Part shown: positions 6,773 through 10,145 of the stretch, piece by piece
How the letters are laid out: every line of letters starts with the position of its first letter
Position numbering within the stretch: the first letter of the stretch is position 1
From: an uncultured Desulfobulbaceae bacterium
GTDB taxonomy: Bacteria > Desulfobacterota > Desulfobulbia > Desulfobulbales > BM004
Assembly: GCA_947258675.1 (NCBI GenBank)
Contig: CAMYJP010000189.1
Span: 1-10,145 of the forward strand
DNA: 10,145 nt
Direction: 5' to 3'
The notes under the pieces: model-generated
Seen by the model: the letters and a program-made list of their open reading frames with translations, nothing else
Told to the model about the DNA's origin: nothing
Databases searched by the model: none
Translations under genes and position numbers: made by a program

Positions 6773-7924
6773 ATGGCAATCTTTATAAAGAAAAAAGAAA
6801 TTCACAAGGTATCCATACCGGTAAAAATCTTTATAAAATACGGACAGTATATAAGGGGCAAGCCGATCGGTTCATGTATACTTTTTTTGATCCTCCTCGT
6901 ATTTATCCCTCTTGTGCTTCATTCAATATCACTCCCCTGCTACGGAAGCGACCTCTCATATCCTAATTATGATGCCTGCCTGCTTGATACTCTGAAGCGC
7001 GTTGACAACAACACACCGGCAAGCAAAATTAAAGCATCGTGCGAGAAATATCTTGATCGTCAAACACAAAAGACTGAAGAGGAACAACCAAAGAAACAGG
7101 AAAGGCAAGCCTACGTTTCCAGACGTATCAGTTATGAAATAAAAAATCACACCAACCCTTTTGCCCTCACTCCCCACAAACAGAATTATATTCTTGTAGG
7201 GAGCTACAACAGTCAATTAAACGGCGGACCTCTGCAGATTGACGAGAGTGAAGTTGATCATACTGAGGTCAAATTTCAAGTGAGCGTCAAGGTACCGCTG
7301 CTACGTAATTTCATAGGTAAAGATAACGGATATCTCTATGCCGCTTACACTGCAAGATCTTTTTGGCAGGCTTATAACGACGATGTTTCAAGCCCTTTTC
7401 GAGAGACAAACCATGAGCCTGAGCTTTTTGTGGGATATCGAAATGACAAGCAAATATTCGGCTTGAACAATACTTTCATTCTTGCCGGATTCTCGCATCA
7501 ATCAAACGGACGCCGTGGATCTCTTTCGAGGAGCTGGAACAGGTTGTATCTAAACCTCATTTTCGAAAAAGACAATTTCGCTTTAAGTTTCAAACCCTGG
7601 TATAGAATTCCCGAGTCGCTAAAAACATCATCACTTGATCCCCGTGGTGACGATAATCCTGATATCTCAAGATTTCTTGGATATGGCGAACTGACCGCAG
7701 CATATAAATACCGTGATCACACTTTCAGCATGATGCTTCGCAACAACCTGCGAACCAGGGCCAATAAAGGTGCTGTTGAACTGGGATGGAGTTTTCCTCT
7801 ACCATGGTTCAAATTGATCAAGGGATACATGCAATACTTTAACGGGTATGGAGAATCACTGATTGACTACAATGCTTCCGCAAACCGCATCGGTTTAGGG
7901 CTACTGCTTACGGACTGGCTGTAA
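6773..7924 (+). CDS. pldA: Outer-membrane phospholipase A (OMPLA)
   Basis: Calcium-dependent phospholipase of the outer membrane that hydrolyses acyl chains of phospholipids mislocated to the outer leaflet. I choose the ATG at 6773 (383 aa), 9 bases after AAGGA; a TTG at 6767 is open but sits only 3 bases after it. Numbering from the TTG, a basic N-terminus of about 35 residues precedes a hydrophobic signal segment (about 37-56), an unusually long signal region. Residues 60-118 form a periplasmic segment with Cys71 and Cys92 and a charged E/Q/K-rich stretch. The barrel follows. The catalytic block GFSHQSNGRRGSLSRSWNR (241-259) contains His244 and Ser246 in HxSNG and Asn258 in WNR, corresponding to the His-Ser-Asn triad of E. 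coli OMPLA. YFNGYGESLIDYN (357-369) is the conserved C-terminal family block, and the chain ends on an aromatic-rich strand (LLTDWL). It is monocistronic, flanked downstream by a repeat element. Confidence 0.93.
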   Translation: MAIFIKKKEIHKVSIPVKIFIKYGQYIRGKPIGSCILFLILLVFIPLVLHSISLPCYGSDLSYPNYDACLLDTLKRVDNNTPASKIKASCEKYLDRQTQKTEEEQPKKQERQAYVSRRISYEIKNHTNPFALTPHKQNYILVGSYNSQLNGGPLQIDESEVDHTEVKFQVSVKVPLLRNFIGKDNGYLYAAYTARSFWQAYNDDVSSPFRETNHEPELFVGYRNDKQIFGLNNTFILAGFSHQSNGRRGSLSRSWNRLYLNLIFEKDNFALSFKPWYRIPESLKTSSLDPRGDDNPDISRFLGYGELTAAYKYRDHTFSMMLRNNLRTRANKGAVELGWSFPLPWFKLIKGYMQYFNGYGESLIDYNASANRIGLGLLLTDWL

Positions 7925-7941
7925 TACAGGTTCACAGCAAT

Positions 7942-7958
7942 TTAGGCAGAAAGCCTAA
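7942..7958 (+). terminator. Weak hairpin just after pldA
   Basis: TTAGGC (7942-7947) and GCCTAA (7953-7958) pair around an AGAAA loop, 17 bases past the pldA stop. There is no T-run after it, so it is a poor intrinsic terminator and may only mark the transcript end. Confidence 0.3.
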
Positions 7959-7968
7959 TAGCAATATT

Positions 7969-8168
7969 CTATCTAGTTTCCATCCGGAAACGGCTCTTTT
8001 TAGCAAATTCTGCGTCAATCTTCGTAATTGCTTGTGCGACGTACTTAAGTACGACTCCGCACAATTACTTGATTTCCTTGACTTTACTAAAAACTGCTCG
8101 TTTCTGAATTGGAAACAATTAGTTTCAACATCCGGAATGAAATTACTTTCCGGATGGAAACTATCTAG
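7969..8168. mobile_element. MITE-like non-coding element, 184 bp, with terminal inverted repeats and 8-bp target duplication
   Basis: The ends TTTCCATCCGGAAA (7977-7990) and TTTCCGGATGGAAA (8147-8160) are perfect 14-base inverted repeats. Immediately outside each lies the same octamer CTATCTAG (7969-7976 and 8161-8168), as expected of a target-site duplication. Because AG/CT at the edge also pairs, the repeat can be read as 16 bp with a 4-bp ATCT duplication. Inside, GAAACGGCTCTTTTTAG near the left end pairs with CTAAAAACTGCTCGTTTC near the right. TTGTGCG (8032-8038) pairs with CGCACAA (8058-8064), flanking the 14-base palindrome CGTACTTAAGTACG (8040-8053). The whole unit can fold as one long imperfect hairpin. 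The right end has a second partial copy of the terminal sequence (CATCCGGAA at 8129-8137). No transposase or credible protein is encoded; open frames crossing it are by-products of the symmetry. Mobilisation by a transposase elsewhere is inferred. Confidence 0.8.
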
Positions 8169-8183
8169 ATACAAATTCGATAA

Positions 8184-8204
8184 GTTTACGGTTTACAGTT
8201 TACG
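8184..8204 (+). repeat. Three tandem GTTTACR heptamers
   Basis: GTTTACG, GTTTACA and GTTTACG follow each other without gaps at 8184-8204, and the next bases (GTT) start a fourth unit. They lie 16 bases beyond the right target duplication of the element at 7969-8168. Units this short with no spacers are not CRISPR. They could be a slippage tract or a remnant of another intergenic repeat. Confidence 0.7.
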
Positions 8205-8403
8205 GTTGCCTGGAAAACACAAACAGCCGAATTTTGCATCCTTATGGTTTGCATGTAAACCAGAATAAAGAGCTTCAGGTGTAGGATATACTTTGGCAAA
8301 CCTTATAACAATTTCGAGAAATTCAAGAAAAGTAACCAGCGCAGGATAAGTATCCTGCAAGTGTCGATTGTTTAGAACCACTTTTTAATAATGAATTATG
8401 CTG
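8205..8403. other. Intergenic stretch between the repeat element and the PilZ gene
   Basis: No convincing gene. A 62-codon minus-strand frame (8193-8381) runs into the heptamer repeat and has no recognisable domain. A hairpin GCAGGATA-AG-TATCCTGC (8341-8358) lies downstream of the minus-strand PilZ gene. It could mark that transcript's end but lacks an adjacent T-run. Confidence 0.5.
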
Positions 8404-8772
8404 CTAAATAAGTCCGGGATGTTTATTGATTTCTTCTTCAACGGCGTCTGGATCTGGTGCGTTATATCGTATAATGTTTTGGAGGTGATACAGGCTGTCC
8501 GGATCTATGCGAACAAATTGAACGATAACAGCTCCAGGGTCAGAGCGCAAAACCTTCCCTTCAATATTAATAGAAAGTTCGCTGCTTACACCTTCAAGAA
8601 AAATTTTCACTGTACAAATGGTTCCTGATTCAGGTTGCGCAGTGATGGGAAAAGATCCACCGCCAACCCCTATATCATTAATTGTATCAACGGAAAAGGA
8701 TTCATTGTTAATAGTAATTTCAGCCTTAATAGAAAATGGTATGCGGCTGAACCGCCTTTTATTATCTGCCAT
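8404..8772 (-). CDS. Small single-domain PilZ protein (c-di-GMP receptor family)
   Basis: Cytoplasmic protein of 122 aa made almost entirely of one PilZ beta-barrel. The N-terminus carries the arginine motif RRFSR (6-10, RxxxR), which in the family grips the guanine and phosphate of c-di-GMP. The second motif, normally D/N-x-S-x-x-G, reads NDIGVGGGSF (32-41): Asp33 and the glycines are kept but Gly35 replaces the usual Ser. The remainder alternates short beta strands (CTVKIFLEG, INIEGKVLRSD, AVIVQFVRID) and closes with a helix (DSLYHLQNIIRYNA) and an acidic tail. The start is well supported by AAGGGGG four to five bases before the ATG. It stands alone, so its target is unknown. Binding is likely but may be weakened by the Ser-to-Gly change. 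Confidence 0.85.
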   Translation of the reverse strand: MADNKRRFSRIPFSIKAEITINNESFSVDTINDIGVGGGSFPITAQPESGTICTVKIFLEGVSSELSINIEGKVLRSDPGAVIVQFVRIDPDSLYHLQNIIRYNAPDPDAVEEEINKHPGLI

Positions 8773-9114
8773 GTGACCCCCTTATAACATTTCAGTCTTT
8801 GTATTATCCTCCTGGTCGTGCAAACCCGATCTTCCTTTAAACTGCCGTTTGATACAGTTGCCAGACCGATTTTTGGGGACGCAATTCACAACCCTATACA
8901 GGGTAAATATTAAGGGTGCTGCGTCATTTATAACAAGGGTTATATGGTTAACAGTCCCTCGATTGGATCAAACCATATTATTAATTCAATGGCAACCAAT
9001 CTATCAGCAGCAAATCAATGAGATGTTTCTCTTATCACTAAAGTTTTTACGTTGAAAACCGAAAAATATATCAATATCTCTAATTGAACATTTACCTGTC
9101 CCTAAGGTTCTTCG
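8773..9114. other. Divergent intergenic region between the PilZ gene and korD
   Basis: This 342-base gap should hold promoters for both neighbours. I see three small dyads: ACCCT-ATAC-AGGGT (8891-8904), TATAAC-AAGG-GTTATA (8929-8944), and ATATGGTT/AACCATAT (8942-8949 and 8971-8978, 21-base spacer). The last two overlap and cannot form at once. None is followed by a T-run. They could be operator sites for the kor operon. No protein-coding gene is credible; the 68-codon plus-strand frame at 8849-9055 looks random. Confidence 0.5.
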
Positions 9115-9468
9115 ATGCAGCAAAAAAGCAAAAAAAACAAGTACTACACAGAATCTGAATCAAAAGATTACTGGACCATTAAACAAGAGCTTGAAAAAAA
9201 ATCAATTACGCTTTTTGACCAGATTCTTTTTCATGATTGGTGTAAAGCCTGTGATATTTGCATTTCTTTCTGCCCAAAAAAAGTTTACATCCGCAGCAAA
9301 ACCGGCAAACCGCTTATCAACAAACCTGATGCTTGTAATGGCTGCAGATTTTGCGAACAGCACTGCCCGGACTTTGCGATTACCATAAAACGACGTTATG
9401 TCGACCGAAGGAAGAGGCCAAATGGCAACAATTTCATCAATAACAAAACATCTTCTTCAGGGAAATGA
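9115..9468 (+). CDS. korD: 2-oxoglutarate (2-oxoacid):ferredoxin oxidoreductase delta subunit, 2x[4Fe-4S]
   Basis: Ferredoxin-like electron-transfer subunit of a cytoplasmic 2-oxoacid:ferredoxin oxidoreductase, passing electrons from the TPP-containing subunit to external ferredoxin. It has 117 aa with two complete CxxCxxCxxxCP cluster motifs: Cys43/46/49/53 (CKACDICISFCP) and Cys74/77/80/84 (CNGCRFCEQHCP). Spacing and the sequence between them (KKVYIRSKTGKPLINKPDAC) are typical of KorD. About 40 residues, rich in Lys and Glu, precede the clusters, and a basic tail (RRYVDRRKRPNGNN) follows. AAGG lies 7 bases before the ATG. Its last 47 bases overlap the start of korA in another frame, so the two are translated together. 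The Kor rather than Por or Vor assignment rests on the korA sequence and gene order. Confidence 0.9.
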   Translation: MQQKSKKNKYYTESESKDYWTIKQELEKKSITLFDQILFHDWCKACDICISFCPKKVYIRSKTGKPLINKPDACNGCRFCEQHCPDFAITIKRRYVDRRKRPNGNNFINNKTSSSGK

Positions 9469-10145
9469 AGCTATTGTCGAAGGAGCACTTGCTGCTGGAT
9501 GCCGCTTTTTTGCAGGATATCCCATAACACCGGCCTCAGAAATCAGCGAATTGATGTCAATAAAATTACCAGCCATGGGTGGAACTTTTATCCAGATGGA
9601 GGATGAAATTTCCAGTATGGGCGCTGTCATTGGAGCATCCTTGACAGGAGCAAAAAGCATGACCGCAACAAGTGGGCCAGGTTTTTCTCTTATGCAGGAA
9701 AATCTTGGTTATGCCTGTATTGCTGAAGTTCCATGTGTAATTGTTAATGTAATGCGTGGGGGGCCCAGCACGGGGTTGCCAACCAATCCATCACAGGGCG
9801 ATGTTATGCAGGCCAGGTGGGGAACCCACGGAGACCACCCTGTTATCGTCCTGGCGGTATCTACAGTTGTCGATTGCTTTGAAATCACAATTCATGCCTT
9901 TAACCTCTCTGAGAAATACCGAGTTCCGGTAATTATCCTCTCAGATGAAATTGTAGCACACACCCGTGAGTCCATCGAAATTCTAGGGTCAGAGAATCTG
10001 GAAACCGTGGACAGAATCACACCAAATATGCCGCCGGATTGGTATATTCCCTATGAAGACAACAGTCGTGGCGTTCCCTCAATGGCTCCGTTTGGAGCAG
10101 GATATCGACATCATGTAACCGGTCTCATTCACGACCCGAAAGGTT
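9422..10145 (+). CDS. korA: 2-oxoglutarate (2-oxoacid):ferredoxin oxidoreductase alpha subunit, 3' end cut off by window edge
   Basis: Alpha subunit of the oxygen-sensitive enzyme that interconverts 2-oxoglutarate + CoA with succinyl-CoA + CO2 using ferredoxin, used in reductive or oxidative TCA reactions of anaerobes. The window shows 241 codons of a protein usually about 370-380 aa. The N-terminus has QGNEAIVEGALAAGCRFFAG (13-32) and YPITPASEI (33-41). These are followed by the MEDEISSMGAVIGAS block (59-73), TSGPGFSLMQENLGYA (83-98) and MRGGPSTGLPTNPSQGD (111-127), all strongly typical of KorA. SDEIVAHTRE (174-183) follows. Start chosen at the ATG at 9422 after GGAAGAGG, matching the usual N-terminus and giving a 47-base overlap with korD. 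korB and korC would be expected beyond the right edge. Specificity for 2-oxoglutarate is by family resemblance only. Confidence 0.92.
   Translation, partial: MATISSITKHLLQGNEAIVEGALAAGCRFFAGYPITPASEISELMSIKLPAMGGTFIQMEDEISSMGAVIGASLTGAKSMTATSGPGFSLMQENLGYACIAEVPCVIVNVMRGGPSTGLPTNPSQGDVMQARWGTHGDHPVIVLAVSTVVDCFEITIHAFNLSEKYRVPVIILSDEIVAHTRESIEILGSENLETVDRITPNMPPDWYIPYEDNSRGVPSMAPFGAGYRHHVTGLIHDPKG

Noticed and set aside
8184..8207. Possible CRISPR remnant
   Set aside because: The units are 7 bases with no spacers; CRISPR repeats are much longer and separated by unique spacers.
7932..8268. Open frames on both strands (80 and 78 codons) across the repeat element
   Set aside because: They run through a near-symmetric hairpin element and its target duplication, have no ribosome binding site or domain, and mirror each other as expected of an inverted repeat.
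8193..8381. 62-codon minus-strand frame in the pldA-PilZ gap
   Set aside because: It ends inside the heptamer repeats, has no good ribosome binding site and matches no family I know.

Overview
The window looks like chromosomal DNA of moderate GC from an anaerobic Gram-negative bacterium. The closest match is a sulfate-reducing Desulfobacterota lineage, Desulfobacterales-like. This rests on three things: a four-subunit-type 2-oxoacid:ferredoxin oxidoreductase locus (korD-korA), a branched-chain amino acid binding protein of the form I associate with these bacteria (C-terminus FYKSVCP), and an outer-membrane phospholipase A, which requires an outer membrane. The taxonomy is inference; no marker gene is present.

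Bases 1-6296, minus strand, transcribed right to left: a high-affinity branched-chain amino acid (Liv) ABC importer in the order livJ, livH, livM, livG, livF. It is followed closely by an ABC-2 type exporter pair (ATPase, then a permease that runs off the left edge). livJ is separated from livH by about 200 bases holding two hairpins, one a convincing intrinsic terminator, so the periplasmic binding protein is probably made in excess over the membrane complex. livH to the permease are tightly packed, with 1-base and 8-base overlaps and short gaps. The operon carries two apparent lesions. livG is split by a +1 frame change and also lacks about 50 residues between the Q-loop and the ABC signature. 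livJ appears to lack about 45-50 residues in frame just before its conserved C-terminus. Either this importer is decaying or the assembly is wrong at two places.

Bases 6297-6766: a divergent intergenic region with a dyad and a possible sigma-54 site for livJ, and a possible sigma-70 promoter for the plus-strand gene. Bases 6773-7924, plus strand: pldA-like outer-membrane phospholipase A with its His/Ser/Asn catalytic residues.

Bases 7969-8168: a 184-bp non-coding, MITE-like element with 14-bp perfect terminal inverted repeats, bounded by a perfect 8-bp direct repeat (CTATCTAG) and able to fold into a long hairpin. A short array of three GTTTACR heptamers follows. Bases 8404-8772, minus strand: a small PilZ-domain protein (c-di-GMP receptor family) with one altered binding-motif residue. 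Bases 8773-9114 are non-coding with small dyads.

Bases 9115-10145, plus strand: korD (two [4Fe-4S] clusters) overlapping by 47 bases the start of korA, which runs off the right edge. These encode part of a ferredoxin-dependent 2-oxoglutarate (2-oxoacid) oxidoreductase. No CRISPR array, tRNA or rRNA was seen.
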